Positions 27,263 through 36,989 of a stretch of 64,000 nucleotides of DNA are shown in pieces. The translations under genes were made by a program, and so were the position numbers. The DNA is from G963556115 sp963677015. Lineage in GTDB: Bacteria; Planctomycetota; SZUA-567. The DNA lies in assembly GCA_963677015.1 (NCBI GenBank), contig OY781533.1, forward strand, positions 2,418,001-2,482,000, read 5' to 3'. The notes under the pieces were generated by a model. It made no database searches and was not told the DNA's origin. It worked only from the letters and a program-made list of their open reading frames with translations. Within the stretch, counting starts at the first letter, position 1. Every line of letters starts with the position of its first letter.

Positions 27263-27879
27263 AATCAAACAACAGCCCATGCATTTCAGCCCCTACCCAC
27301 TAATACCTATTACTGAAGCCAAGCAAACCGGCCGGCAGAACTCAATTGTATTTAGAAAATTTGGCCTAAAATTTAACCGGCTTAAAATCCTCTATATTCA
27401 GAAACAAACATTTATTTGTTTCTTACAGGTCAGTATAAAAGTGACTTGTTGCTGCTTAATAGTGCATTAAAGGCAGAAATATTAAATTTTTATATCAAGC
27501 GGTTACATTTTGTTTATTCAGACAAATATGTCAAAGAGAACAACAATATTGTTATCTTAAATGACATTGCTAAATTATTATTAAAAACTAGTTAAAAAAT
27601 TTAACCTCTTATAAGCAAACCAACTAAAGTACTATATAAATAATGAATATCAAGTATGGAACAGTAAATGCATAGTAATTGGCAAATGATTATTTACTCA
27701 AATATGTGATAAAAAAGTAAATGGGTTCCCGTTTCTGCAGCTGGGCGATAATTTATAGAATACAAACCATTAAGAACATGGCTTCGAAATAACATAATAT
27801 ACCACGATTTATCCGGAGAATCGCGATATAATGTAACAGGGAAAATGCTTAAATATTAATTATAGGATGCGAAAAAATT
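27263..27879. other. Spacer between integrase remnant and L-asparaginase
   Basis: No intact gene. On the plus strand 27386-27595 is open for 69 codons without an ATG and ends in a stop. Its composition is gene-like (IKRLHFVYSDKYVKENNN), so it may be a fragment of a lost gene. A TATAAT at 27827-27832 could be the -10 of the asparaginase promoter, but its -35 is poor. Confidence 0.4.
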
Positions 27880-28914
27880 ATGAAAAAAATATTTGGATAT
27901 GTGATTGTTGTTATTATGCTCTTTTCTGTACGGGTAATGGCTACCGAAGAAAAACCAGAGGTTGTAATTTATGCGACTGGTGGCACAATTGCTGGCAGTT
28001 CTACGGAGAGTACAGATACTACCGACTATAAAGCCGGAAAAATCGGAGTGGATAAACTGATAGCGGCAGTGCCGGAAATAACTGAATTTGCCACAGTAAG
28101 CGGGGTACAGATTGCGAATACCGGCAGTAATAATATTACACAGGATATTGTATTAACGCTAAGTAAAGCAATAAATAAAAAGTTAGAAGAAGAGGGTGTT
28201 GCCGGAGCGGTGATAACTCACGGAACCGATACGCTTGAAGAGACCGCATTCTTTCTGGATCTTACGGTTAAAAGTTCCAAGCCGGTTGTTATTGTCGGAG
28301 CGATGAGACCCGCAACCGCTATCAGTGCTGATGGTGGGATGAATCTTCTAGAAGCGGTAAAGCTGGCAGTAACCCCAGCTGCGGTTGACAGAGGAGCAAT
28401 GGTCGTGCTAAATGACCGCATCGGGTCGGCATTCTATACAACCAAGACCAACTCCACTGCGCTTGATACCTTTAAGGCTATTGAACAGGGGTATATCGGA
28501 ATGTTTTTAAGCGGAGTACCATATTTTTATTATAAGAGTACAAAGCCCGTGAATAAGCATTATTTTGACATCTCTTCTACTGATAAACTTCCGGTGGTGA
28601 AGATACTCTACAGTTATCAGGATCAGGATAGTTCGCTGTTGGAAGCGGCTATTGCTAACGGTGCAAAGGGAATTGTGATTGCCGGAACCGGCAATGGTTC
28701 TATTCCCGAGAAAATGAACCCGGTAGTAGAGAAAGCGATGGTGGCAGGAATTCCAATTGTTCGTTCTACCCGCACCGGAAACGGCTTTACTACTCCTAAA
28801 GAATTTGGAATAGGATCAGGTATATTCAATCCACAAAAGTCAAAAATTCTCTTGGAACTGGCGCTGAATGCAGGGGCATCCATGGATGAGATACGAGATT
28901 ATTTTGAAAAATAA
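27880..28914 (+). CDS. ansB: Type II L-asparaginase, periplasmic
   Basis: 344 residues. A signal peptide (about 1-21, ending in VMA) precedes a type II asparaginase, which hydrolyses L-asparagine to aspartate and ammonia in the periplasm. The two catalytic threonine motifs are intact: ATGGTIAG (32-39) and HGTDTLEETAFF (about 113-124), and MRPATAISADG follows. AGGATG lies upstream of the ATG. It stands alone on its strand inside the tRNA-Lys island and has its own terminator. Confidence 0.93.
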   Translation: MKKIFGYVIVVIMLFSVRVMATEEKPEVVIYATGGTIAGSSTESTDTTDYKAGKIGVDKLIAAVPEITEFATVSGVQIANTGSNNITQDIVLTLSKAINKKLEEEGVAGAVITHGTDTLEETAFFLDLTVKSSKPVVIVGAMRPATAISADGGMNLLEAVKLAVTPAAVDRGAMVVLNDRIGSAFYTTKTNSTALDTFKAIEQGYIGMFLSGVPYFYYKSTKPVNKHYFDISSTDKLPVVKILYSYQDQDSSLLEAAIANGAKGIVIAGTGNGSIPEKMNPVVEKAMVAGIPIVRSTRTGNGFTTPKEFGIGSGIFNPQKSKILLELALNAGASMDEIRDYFEK

Positions 28915-29040
28915 GTTATAGCCTGCAAGCGTGAGCAACTTTCATTTTATAATTACACAATGCCTAATAGCGAAAATAGACAGCAAATTACATTACGTGT
29001 AAAAGTAATTCTAATTTGAGCAGAATTGATAGCCTTTATA

Positions 29041-29075
29041 ATGAGTTATCCATGAATAATGGATAACTCATTTTC
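29041..29075 (+). terminator. Terminator after L-asparaginase
   Basis: A 13-bp perfect stem (ATGAGTTATCCAT with its complement), a short loop and TTTT. It lies about 125 bases after the ansB stop. The stem would also fold on the minus strand. Confidence 0.75.
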
Positions 29076-29318
29076 GCAGGTATTAAAAAGTCATACACAA
29101 CACTAATAATCCAAGTTCTCTATGAATGAGCAAGCTGCTTTAATTTATAATGACATTCTCTTTAAATGGGAGTCACTTTTCTCTCCCGGCCAATCTTCAT
29201 CGACCAACTCATCAGGTAAAATGATACTCCAGTATGATCAATATCATCTCTATTAACAATATATCAATATCTGAAATCCTGAAATTAGTATCAACAGATC
29301 TCAAAATTATAATACCCT

Positions 29319-29354
29319 AAAAGAGAAAAGAGAAGTGCCGCTAAGCACTTCTCT
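29319..29354 (-). terminator. Terminator of the sucrose/fructan operon
   Basis: On the minus strand AGAGAAGTGC and GCACTTCTCT pair perfectly around a six-base loop, followed by TTTCTCTTTT. It lies 40 bases after the ATPase stop and ends the operon that begins at 35360. Confidence 0.9.
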
Positions 29355-29394
29355 TCACAATTAAACAACACACTACCACCATTTACAACGTAAC

Positions 29395-30609
29395 TCAAAC
29401 CAAGGCCGTCTCCTGATCACGCTGTTTTCTTCTGCGCAGACTTCTCTGACGTATTTTATTGCTCCAGTGAGTAGTGTCATTTTTTACCAATTCTGGAATC
29501 GTAAGGTTCCTTCCTGTTTCTTTATCAAAGACATGAGCTAACTCCATGTCCAGAGCGAATTCAACATTATCTTCTGTAAGACAACCTTCATACTTAGGAT
29601 CTATACTGGCAATAAACCCCTGTGAACCACACTCAACGTGGGTCAATATCTCCTCACCTAGCATTTCTGAAATGCCTGCCTTACCAGAAATCCACGCATC
29701 ACACTTGGTGCTCTCTTCAACAGCCTCACTTATAATTAATGACTTAGGCCTTACACCGAACAGTACCTCTTTATCCGCTTCCTGGTTATCCAATAATTTT
29801 TGCATATGATCCGGCAGTATACACTCAAAGCAATCACTTTTAAAGCCATAACGACCGCTCTTTTTCGTCAGACGACCCTCAAGCAAGTTCATTGGTGGTG
29901 TTCCGATGAAACGTGCCACAAAGACAGTTGCAGGATAGTCAAACACAGTCCGCGGTTCCCCAACCTGCTCGATAACACCAATATTCATCACACATATTCT
30001 ATCTCCCAATGTCATCGCCTCAATCTGGTCATGAGTAACATATATCATAGTTGTATCTATACGTTCATGAAGCATGAGAATTTCCTTTCTCATCTCCACA
30101 CGCATTTTTGCATCAAGATTAGATAACGGCTCATCAAACAGAAATGCCTCTGGTTCTCTGACAATCGCCCTTCCCATCGCAACACGCTGCCGCTGTCCTC
30201 CAGATAGTTGTGAAGGTTTTCTGTCTAGTAGTTCTTCCAGTCCGAGAATTTTTGAGGCATAGTCAACTCTTCTTGCAATTTCCTCTTTAGGAAATTTTCT
30301 CAAAGTAAGACCAAAAGCCATATTTTTGTACACCGTCATATGCGGGTAAAGCGCATAATTTTGAAAAACCATAGCAATATCTCTATCCTTTGGGGCAACA
30401 TTATTGACACATTTATCACCAATTATAATATCCCCTCTGGTATGCTCCTCAAGTCCCGCCACCATCCTCAGAGTAGTCGACTTACCACACCCGGAAGGTC
30501 CGACAAGGACAAGCAGCTCACCATCTTCGATCTCCAGCTTAAAGTTTTTTACCGCTTCATAGCCATTATCATATATTTTCCAAATATCATTAAGTTTTAC
30601 CCCGGCCAT
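29395..30609 (-). CDS. ABC importer ATPase, MalK/UgpC/MsmK type
   Basis: 404 residues: a full CUT1-family ATPase with Walker A GPSGCGKST (about 37-45), signature LSGGQRQR, Walker B AFLFDEPLSNLD, the switch His in VTHDQIEAM, and a C-terminal OB-type regulatory domain (about 240-370). It would energise the two MalFG-type permeases encoded upstream. MalK-type ATPases are often shared, so it could serve other importers too. It is the last gene of the operon, 79 bases after the hydrolase. Confidence 0.93.
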   Translation of the reverse strand: MAGVKLNDIWKIYDNGYEAVKNFKLEIEDGELLVLVGPSGCGKSTTLRMVAGLEEHTRGDIIIGDKCVNNVAPKDRDIAMVFQNYALYPHMTVYKNMAFGLTLRKFPKEEIARRVDYASKILGLEELLDRKPSQLSGGQRQRVAMGRAIVREPEAFLFDEPLSNLDAKMRVEMRKEILMLHERIDTTMIYVTHDQIEAMTLGDRICVMNIGVIEQVGEPRTVFDYPATVFVARFIGTPPMNLLEGRLTKKSGRYGFKSDCFECILPDHMQKLLDNQEADKEVLFGVRPKSLIISEAVEESTKCDAWISGKAGISEMLGEEILTHVECGSQGFIASIDPKYEGCLTEDNVEFALDMELAHVFDKETGRNLTIPELVKNDTTHWSNKIRQRSLRRRKQRDQETALV

Positions 30610-30688
30610 TTTTATTCTCCTAAATATTATTCATATTCCACAGGATCACTTCTGCACAACAACCACACAATACACAAAAAAACCACCA

Positions 30689-32140
30689 TCAATGAATACT
30701 GACATTTACTATTTCAGAGACAGCCATCTCATCAATCAACTGCCCTCCCTCAGAGAAAATATAATTTTCCTGCCCTTTATCCTTGTCATAGCACAAAAAG
30801 GTAAACGCCATCCCGTTGACATAAAGCTCAACACAGTGCATATCAACAAACACCTCGATATTCAACAAACAGCTTAGATCACACGGCACACTCTTATCAA
30901 CCTTTATTGTATAGTCTGAATTCAGCTTTACAGAATTCACATAAGGATCAAAAGTAAAGCTCAGCCGCTTCGTCTCATTTTTAAACAGAATAATCGATAG
31001 TATCTCTGTCAGCCTGCTGATTTTCAAAGATATATGTTTATTAACCTCATCACCCGCAAGCAGAACGTTACCCTCAAGTTTTAAGCTATTACCCTTTCTC
31101 AATAACAGCTCATGCTCTTTCATCTCAGCAACAGGTTTGAGAACGATTCTCCCGGAATCAAGCTCCATGACTCTGGGCAGAGTCATAATACCATTATACC
31201 CATAATTACGTACAAACTCTTCATTAGCTTTTGACCAGTCACAAATCCAGCCTATTATCACGCGGTTGCCATTTTTATCTAGGGTTGTCTGCGGCGCATA
31301 GTAATTACTCCCATAGTCCAGCAGACCTCTGTTTTCTTCATGAAACTGAGACTCTTCATAATCCATCCGTCCTACCACATACTCCACTCTATTTTTTATT
31401 TCATCAGAGTACTCACTGGAACAAGGCATAATCGAAAGAACCAGCACATCCTTATCCCCCAGTCTAAAAAGGTCAGGACATTCAAACATTGTATTATCAG
31501 TAGCATCCCTTCTGTAAATATCCCCGACAAAACTCCACTCCACCAGATCATCAGACTTGTAAAGCAGGATTGAACCGCGTTTTTCTTCATTTCTTACAGC
31601 CAGCACACAATAGTACTTTTCTCCTAATCTGAATACTTTGGGATCTCTGAAATCATAGCGGCAATAATTGTCGGGAAGATCATCCTCATCTATAACAGGG
31701 TTTGAAAAACACTTCTCCACAGCTCCGTCTTCTGAATACCTGCCCAGACACTGCCGCTGAATAATCTCACTTTCCACCGGCTCAAAACCCATATTAGGGT
31801 CTGTGTGCCCGGTATACATAAGATATAGTTCACCGTCTTTCTCAATCGCACTCCCCGAGAAACATCCGCTGATATCTGCAATTGTATCAGGGGCCATCAC
31901 CACAGGCATATGCCGCCAATTCAGCATATCATCAGCAACAGCATGACCCCAGTGAATATCTTTCCAGAAGATATCATATGGTCCAAACTGATAAAAGAGA
32001 TGATACTCATCATTGAAGTATGAAAATCCGTTTGGATCATTCATCCAGCCAATAGGCGGAGCAAAATGATATAGAGGTTTGCTGCCTGTCTTTTCCAAAT
32101 TTTCCTTGATATACTTATTAGCACTTGTTAATTTATCCAT
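30689..32140 (-). CDS. Glycoside hydrolase family 32, beta-fructofuranosidase (sucrose/fructan hydrolase)
   Basis: 483 residues, no signal peptide, so cytoplasmic. The GH32 catalytic triad is visible: nucleophile D35 in WMNDPNG, transition-state stabiliser in FRDPKVF near 165, and acid/base Glu in FECPDLF near 219. A C-terminal beta-sandwich (about 350-483) follows. It would release fructose from sucrose, or short fructans taken up by the linked importer. The gene follows the MalG-like permease after 12 bases. No phosphotransferase gene is nearby, so unphosphorylated sugar is the probable substrate. Confidence 0.93.
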   Translation of the reverse strand: MDKLTSANKYIKENLEKTGSKPLYHFAPPIGWMNDPNGFSYFNDEYHLFYQFGPYDIFWKDIHWGHAVADDMLNWRHMPVVMAPDTIADISGCFSGSAIEKDGELYLMYTGHTDPNMGFEPVESEIIQRQCLGRYSEDGAVEKCFSNPVIDEDDLPDNYCRYDFRDPKVFRLGEKYYCVLAVRNEEKRGSILLYKSDDLVEWSFVGDIYRRDATDNTMFECPDLFRLGDKDVLVLSIMPCSSEYSDEIKNRVEYVVGRMDYEESQFHEENRGLLDYGSNYYAPQTTLDKNGNRVIIGWICDWSKANEEFVRNYGYNGIMTLPRVMELDSGRIVLKPVAEMKEHELLLRKGNSLKLEGNVLLAGDEVNKHISLKISRLTEILSIILFKNETKRLSFTFDPYVNSVKLNSDYTIKVDKSVPCDLSCLLNIEVFVDMHCVELYVNGMAFTFLCYDKDKGQENYIFSEGGQLIDEMAVSEIVNVSIH

Positions 32141-32152
32141 GCAATTCCTTAT

Positions 32153-32995
32153 TTACTTTATACCGCTTCTAGTTGCGCCCTGAACAATATACTTCTGAAA
32201 TACGGCATATATCACCACAACCGGCACAGTAGCTATTGTAAGAGCAGCCATTCTGTGACTTGTAAAGATATTATAGGTATCAGCAAAAATAGCGTTCAAA
32301 GCCACCTGTATTGGCATCATATTCGAATCTGTGATAGACATCACCGGCCAGAGGAAGTCATTCCACGAAGCGAGGAAGGTTATTATCCCAACCGTCACAT
32401 ACATGGTAACACTCGACGGAACTACGATTCTCGCAAACACGCCCCAATCACTCAATCCATCAATTTTTGCCGCTTCAATCAACTCCGTTGGGAACATTAT
32501 AAAATGTTGTCTAAATAAAAAGATATTCATTACATTCACAATAAACGGTAGTAGATATCCTACAACAGTTCCAATAAGTCCCATCTGATGCACAACTAGA
32601 AATAACGGAAGAATGGTTGCCTCGATAGGCACAATCATAAGAGCGATAATCAGTAGCAATATGGTATTTCTAAAAGGGAACTCAAATTTAGCCAGAGCAT
32701 ACCCAGCCATCGAATTAACTACAAGGCTCAACACCACAGTAATCGATGCATACATGAAACTATTAATGAGGTTTTTCCAGATACTATAGTAACTAAACAG
32801 CTCTTTATAGCTTTCAAGAGTAAGATCATCAAACTTCGGCACAAAGGCAAATATGGTTTTTATATCGGTATAAATTGTCTGATCTATTTTGAATGATGAC
32901 AGTATCATCCATAACAGCGGGAGTAAAAACTGCAGCGCAATCACAGATATCAGCATAAAGAACAAAACTTTTTTTACAGGTTTCCATATCCTCAT
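32153..32995 (-). CDS. ABC sugar permease, MalG type
   Basis: 280 residues with six predicted membrane segments and the permease EAA motif that docks the ATPase (ELIEAAKIDGLSDWGVFARIV near 180). CUT1 family. Its start codon overlaps the stop of the partner permease (TGATG), a sign of translational coupling. It imports the sugar hydrolysed by the neighbouring GH32 enzyme. Confidence 0.92.
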   Translation of the reverse strand: MRIWKPVKKVLFFMLISVIALQFLLPLLWMILSSFKIDQTIYTDIKTIFAFVPKFDDLTLESYKELFSYYSIWKNLINSFMYASITVVLSLVVNSMAGYALAKFEFPFRNTILLLIIALMIVPIEATILPLFLVVHQMGLIGTVVGYLLPFIVNVMNIFLFRQHFIMFPTELIEAAKIDGLSDWGVFARIVVPSSVTMYVTVGIITFLASWNDFLWPVMSITDSNMMPIQVALNAIFADTYNIFTSHRMAALTIATVPVVVIYAVFQKYIVQGATRSGIK

Positions 32996-33882
32996 CAGTT
33001 TTTCTCCTCTTTGAATACTCGCTTTATCAGGATTGATACAATAACCAGGAATGCGGTAAACACTATCGTAACAGCTGAAGCATATCCGATATTTCTATGA
33101 CGATAACCATACTCATAAATATACTGAAGTATTGTCATAGTACTGTACTCCGGTCCTCCCCCAGTCATAACCATAGGCTGGACTATCAGTTTAAAAGCCT
33201 GAATAGTTGTTGATATCACAAGAAACATGGTTATAGGTTTCAATGACGGCAGGGTGATATATAAAAATTGTTTTAGTTTATCTGCGCCATCTATACTGGC
33301 TGCCTCATACATACTTTCATCAATATTTTTTAACCCGGATAGAAATATCAGCATCTGATACCCGCATCCAGCCCATGCAGAAAGAAAGACAATTGTCGGC
33401 ATCGCCTGAGCCTGACTTGTAAGAAACGGTTGAGCCGGTATCCCCAGCTTTGCCAGAAACTCATTTATAAGACCGGAATTAGGATCCAGCATTACAAACC
33501 ATAGAATTGAAATAACCACAAGTGACAACACTGCCGGCGAAAAGTATGCGGTTCGATAAAACCCATTCCCCTTGAACTTCTTATTTACAATCAGTGCCAG
33601 TCCAAGCGCCATAGCAAGCTGCAAAGGAACCACCAGCACCACAAACTCAACCGTATTTAAAAAACATTTATGCAGAGTCTCATCAGAGAGCATCCTTACA
33701 AAGTTATCAAAGCCGATAAATGTTTTATCATCAGGTCTCAGCAGATAATAATTGGTAAACCCATAACCAAAGGCAAGAATGATTGGCAGGATAATAAAGA
33801 AAAACGCCAGAATCAATGCAGGGGTCAAAAATTTATATGCGGTTGCAACAACATCTTTTTTGTACTTAATGTTCTTCTTCAC
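32995..33882 (-). CDS. ABC sugar permease, MalF type
   Basis: About 295 residues with six membrane segments and an EAA motif (YEAASIDGADKLKQFLYITL near 210). CUT1 family partner of the following permease. GTG at 33882 has GAGGTG seven bases ahead. An in-frame ATG at 33897 has no ribosome site, so I preferred the GTG. It is placed between the binding protein and the MalG-type permease. Confidence 0.9.
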   Translation of the reverse strand: MKKNIKYKKDVVATAYKFLTPALILAFFFIILPIILAFGYGFTNYYLLRPDDKTFIGFDNFVRMLSDETLHKCFLNTVEFVVLVVPLQLAMALGLALIVNKKFKGNGFYRTAYFSPAVLSLVVISILWFVMLDPNSGLINEFLAKLGIPAQPFLTSQAQAMPTIVFLSAWAGCGYQMLIFLSGLKNIDESMYEAASIDGADKLKQFLYITLPSLKPITMFLVISTTIQAFKLIVQPMVMTGGGPEYSTMTILQYIYEYGYRHRNIGYASAVTIVFTAFLVIVSILIKRVFKEEKN

Positions 33883-33986
33883 AACACAACACCTCATCGT
33901 AATTTCAGAAATAATAAATACCCGAGAACAAATTCCAATTTACACGGGCGACAAAAATTTCTTTGCCGCCCGCATTCATTTTTTGG

Positions 33987-35360
33987 TTATTTTGAGAATT
34001 TCTTAAATTCTTTGGAAATTTTAGCAGCCGCATCATCAAGATATTTTTTAACATCTTCTTTTTTAGTCACCCTGTTCTGAGCAATTCTCAAAATAATATC
34101 TTTGGCAAATGTTTCAGAGAGATATGGGTATCCCGGTGATATTGGTCTGGCTTTATTGGTGTTTGCCACCTGATATTTCAATACTTCCCATGCCTTATTA
34201 TAGTATGGGTTATCGGTTGAAGTATTGATTATTCCAACTTTGTCTTTTCTGCCGGGTATTGCGTTATTCATTTTATAATATACTTCGGCGGCATCATCAT
34301 TGGTCAACCACTCCATAACTTCAACGACCTGCTGCAGTTTCTCTTTATCACCAATCTTTGCACTCCGTACAAAAACCCAGCTGCCAGAGGGAGTATATAG
34401 TCCATCAAAGTCAGCGCTCATTTTAGGATAACGCAGAGAACTGAACTTCAAATCAGGATAATTTCCCACCATTTCTGTAATATACCAGAATCCAGCCACA
34501 GCCATTACAGCCTTTCCCGTATAAAAAGCCTTATCCGACTCTTCCGCTCCAGCAACCGGCTGTTTGAATAATTGAGCATACTTTGTCAGAGCGTCAACAT
34601 TTTCCTCGCTGTTGAGTACACCCTCAACCGTAACTCCATCTTTCCCGACAAGTTTACCATTGTTACCCCAGATAAGCGGAGTAAAGTAATATGTGCCGAG
34701 TTCGTACGCACCCTTCCTGATATCAGGCAGGAGCAAACTTACCGCAACCTCATAATCCTTAAAAGCTGGAGCATCTGTACTCTTCGCAAAATCATCTATC
34801 TTCCCAGCCAGACCGACAAACTGATCCCAGGTCCAGTCTTCATTATATTCCGGTATCATATTCTTAACATCATCAGGCAGAGCATCCACCATATCTTTAT
34901 TGTACATTACGACAACACCGGAGTCCTGATAACCCATAGCATAGAACTTACCATTTATTGTACCCTGACCTATCATAGAGCCGGTAAAGCCGTCTTTAAA
35001 TCCTGGAGACATGTACTGGTCAAGCGCTCCAACCACACCCGATTCCACATACGCGTCAACATCCGGACCATCAAGCGTAAAGATATCAGGCATATCCCCG
35101 GCAGTAATCGAAGCATTGAGTCTATCAATATATCCAGACCCCGCTCCAGCTCTGGTGATATTGACTATTTCAACTTGAGGTTTTTTCGGGTGGGATTTGT
35201 TATAGCTCTTTACTCTCTGCTCAAACATCTTTCCTTCCGGGTGATCAGCAGAGGCCTGAGTCCAAATAGTTATTTTTTTAGGTTCAGATTTTTTTATACC
35301 CAGAAAATATACAGCTGCAACAGCAGCGACAACAACACAAACGACAACAATTTTTTTCAT
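33987..35360 (-). CDS. ABC sugar-binding protein (CUT1), membrane-anchored or secreted
   Basis: 457 residues from ATG at 35360, which follows GGAG. An upstream ATG at 35411 would place 17 polar residues before the signal. The N-terminal hydrophobic segment (VVVCVVVAAVAAVYFLGI) has no lipobox cysteine, so the protein is exported and either anchored or cleaved. The rest has the extracellular solute-binding family 1 layout (KKITIWTQAS at the start, PDIFTLDGPDV, AVMAVAGFW). It is the first gene of the operon, opposite the LacI gene, with a palindromic operator between promoter and start. Confidence 0.9.
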   Translation of the reverse strand: MKKIVVVCVVVAAVAAVYFLGIKKSEPKKITIWTQASADHPEGKMFEQRVKSYNKSHPKKPQVEIVNITRAGAGSGYIDRLNASITAGDMPDIFTLDGPDVDAYVESGVVGALDQYMSPGFKDGFTGSMIGQGTINGKFYAMGYQDSGVVVMYNKDMVDALPDDVKNMIPEYNEDWTWDQFVGLAGKIDDFAKSTDAPAFKDYEVAVSLLLPDIRKGAYELGTYYFTPLIWGNNGKLVGKDGVTVEGVLNSEENVDALTKYAQLFKQPVAGAEESDKAFYTGKAVMAVAGFWYITEMVGNYPDLKFSSLRYPKMSADFDGLYTPSGSWVFVRSAKIGDKEKLQQVVEVMEWLTNDDAAEVYYKMNNAIPGRKDKVGIINTSTDNPYYNKAWEVLKYQVANTNKARPISPGYPYLSETFAKDIILRIAQNRVTKKEDVKKYLDDAAAKISKEFKKFSK

Positions 35361-35388
35361 AACAGTCTCCAGCAACCATGAATATTTA

Positions 35389-35404
35389 TTGAATACGTAT
35401 TCAA
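35389..35404. promoter_or_regulatory. LacI-type operator O1 in front of the binding-protein gene
   Basis: Perfect 16-base palindrome TTGAATACGTATTCAA with the central CG common in LacI-family operators. It sits just downstream of the minus-strand -10, at about +5 to +20, where a bound repressor would block elongation. Confidence 0.75.
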
Positions 35405-35415
35405 AACACACTTTT

Positions 35416-35444
35416 AAAATACCCTATAGTCTGCAATTAGTCAA
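35416..35444 (-). promoter_or_regulatory. Promoter of the sucrose/fructan operon
   Basis: Minus-strand -35 TTGACT (35439-35444) and -10 TATTTT (35416-35421) with a 17-base spacer, followed at once by operator O1. Confidence 0.65.
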
Positions 35445-35529
35445 TAATTTATTGAGATTTTTTAACTATTTATTGCAAAATAACGGGGAATTAGCTACAA
35501 AAAGCTGCAGAAAACAGTCACTTACACTA

Positions 35530-35542
35530 TTGAATTATTCAA
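35530..35542. promoter_or_regulatory. LacI-type operator O2
   Basis: Perfect 13-base palindrome TTGAATTATTCAA with the same arms as the flanking sites. It lies between the two divergent promoters and may support repressor looping. Confidence 0.55.
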
Positions 35543-35569
35543 GACCATGTTTTATTATGCAATTAATTA

Positions 35570-35598
35570 TTGAATAATATTCAAAAGTATGTTAAAAT
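35570..35598 (+). promoter_or_regulatory. Promoter of the LacI gene, overlapped by operator O3
   Basis: -35 TTGAAT (35570-35575) and -10 TAAAAT (35593-35598), 17 bases apart. The palindrome TTGAATAATATTCAA (35570-35584) covers the -35, which suggests autoregulation. Confidence 0.65.
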
Positions 35599-35630
35599 TA
35601 TTATTATTGCTCGACAACAGGAGAGGCACC

Positions 35631-36623
35631 ATGAAAAAGGCTACAATGAATGACATAGCAAGAAAAGCAAATGTGTCTCAGACAACTGTTTCACGGGTAA
35701 TCAACGACCATCCGAATGTAAACAGCGAGGTAAGAAAACGGGTAAATCAAGCAATAAAAGAGCTGGATTACCTGCCGAATAAAGCAGCCCAAACCCTAAA
35801 GAGCAACAGCACTCATCTGATTGGCGTAAGCGTTCCTGAGATTCCAAACCCATATTTTGCCAATCTTATCTCGGAGCTGGAGAATGAGGCTCGCCTGAGT
35901 GGCTACAGCATACTGCTGCAAAACAGCGGCTATAATCCGATGACAGAGATCGAGAACATGGATATATTCCTCTCCCGTCAGGTTGATGGCATTATCTATG
36001 TCCCGACCTCAGACTACTCGCTGCAGAAGATCCGTTCACTCAACATTCCAACCGTTGCCGTAACCCTGCCGATAGCTTCCCTTGACAGTGTATACCTCAA
36101 TCATGCTCTGGGGGGCAGCCTGGCCGCCAACCACCTGATCAAACAAGGGCACACACACTTCGGAATTCTTACGCAGAAATACGCCACCTGCCCAAAATCC
36201 AAAGGCTTCATGCATGAATTATATATTCAGGGGATGGATACCGAGAATGTCACTGTAATCGACATTGACTCGTACGCCTTAAACCGTTACCAAATTAGAG
36301 AAGAAGTTAACCGCTATTTCAACACCCATGAGAAGCTTGCCTTCACCGCCCTCTTCTGCTCAAATGACGGAGCAGCTCATGATGCAATACATGCCGCCCG
36401 CGAACACGGCATCAGAGTCCCCGAAGATCTGGCTGTAACAGGTTTTGACGATACCTTTGTCGCCAAAATAAACAAGATCACCAGCATACACCAGCCACTA
36501 GAAGAGATGGCACGCACCAGCCTTAAAATTATTTTTGACAGAATTGCCCACCCCCAGGAAAGAGCACCTCTCGATATCCAACTTACTCCCAGCATAATTG
36601 TCAGAAAAAGCAGCACCGGATAA
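35631..36623 (+). CDS. LacI-family repressor of the sucrose/fructan module
   Basis: 330 residues from ATG at 35631, which has AGGAGAG eight bases upstream; an in-frame ATG at 35589 would overlap the promoter. The N-terminal helix-turn-helix is typical (MNDIARKANVSQTTVSRVIN), followed by the hinge helix (YLPNKAAQTLK) and a periplasmic-binding-protein-like effector domain (VTGFDDTFVAKINKITSIHQP). It is divergent from the operon it probably controls, with three palindromes of shared arms in the spacer. The effector is presumably sucrose, fructose or a derivative. Confidence 0.92.
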   Translation: MKKATMNDIARKANVSQTTVSRVINDHPNVNSEVRKRVNQAIKELDYLPNKAAQTLKSNSTHLIGVSVPEIPNPYFANLISELENEARLSGYSILLQNSGYNPMTEIENMDIFLSRQVDGIIYVPTSDYSLQKIRSLNIPTVAVTLPIASLDSVYLNHALGGSLAANHLIKQGHTHFGILTQKYATCPKSKGFMHELYIQGMDTENVTVIDIDSYALNRYQIREEVNRYFNTHEKLAFTALFCSNDGAAHDAIHAAREHGIRVPEDLAVTGFDDTFVAKINKITSIHQPLEEMARTSLKIIFDRIAHPQERAPLDIQLTPSIIVRKSSTG

Positions 36624-36989
36624 TCCATATTTTAAGCCTGATGTTATAAACACTGAATTTCAAATTACAGATGTAATTTACTAATTCTGCCTGTAAAACA
36701 TCCTGCGAATAATATTTATTATACTATATTATCCATAAAAGTTCTAATATACCTAATCTTCTCTTCAGAATTAAATGGCAACTCATTTATAACCAGAATA
36801 GCCTCAACTATTAAGCTACCAGACCTGTTCGAACCTCAACAACATTATTACTCACAGACTCAGTTTCATTAAAATCAGACTCCATTTTTATACAACCATC
36901 ATCAGAACTTTTACCGTAATCATACCCAACAGAAACATCATCATACTGCAACTTACTGCTATTCCAAGAATTGCAACCTTCAACTATTT
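36624..36989. other. Spacer between lacI and right attachment repeat
   Basis: No complete gene. On the minus strand 36811-36987 stays open for 58 codons and begins right at the attachment repeat, with gene-like composition (NSSKLQYDDVSVGYDYGK). It may be the tail of a gene cut by the island boundary. Confidence 0.4.
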
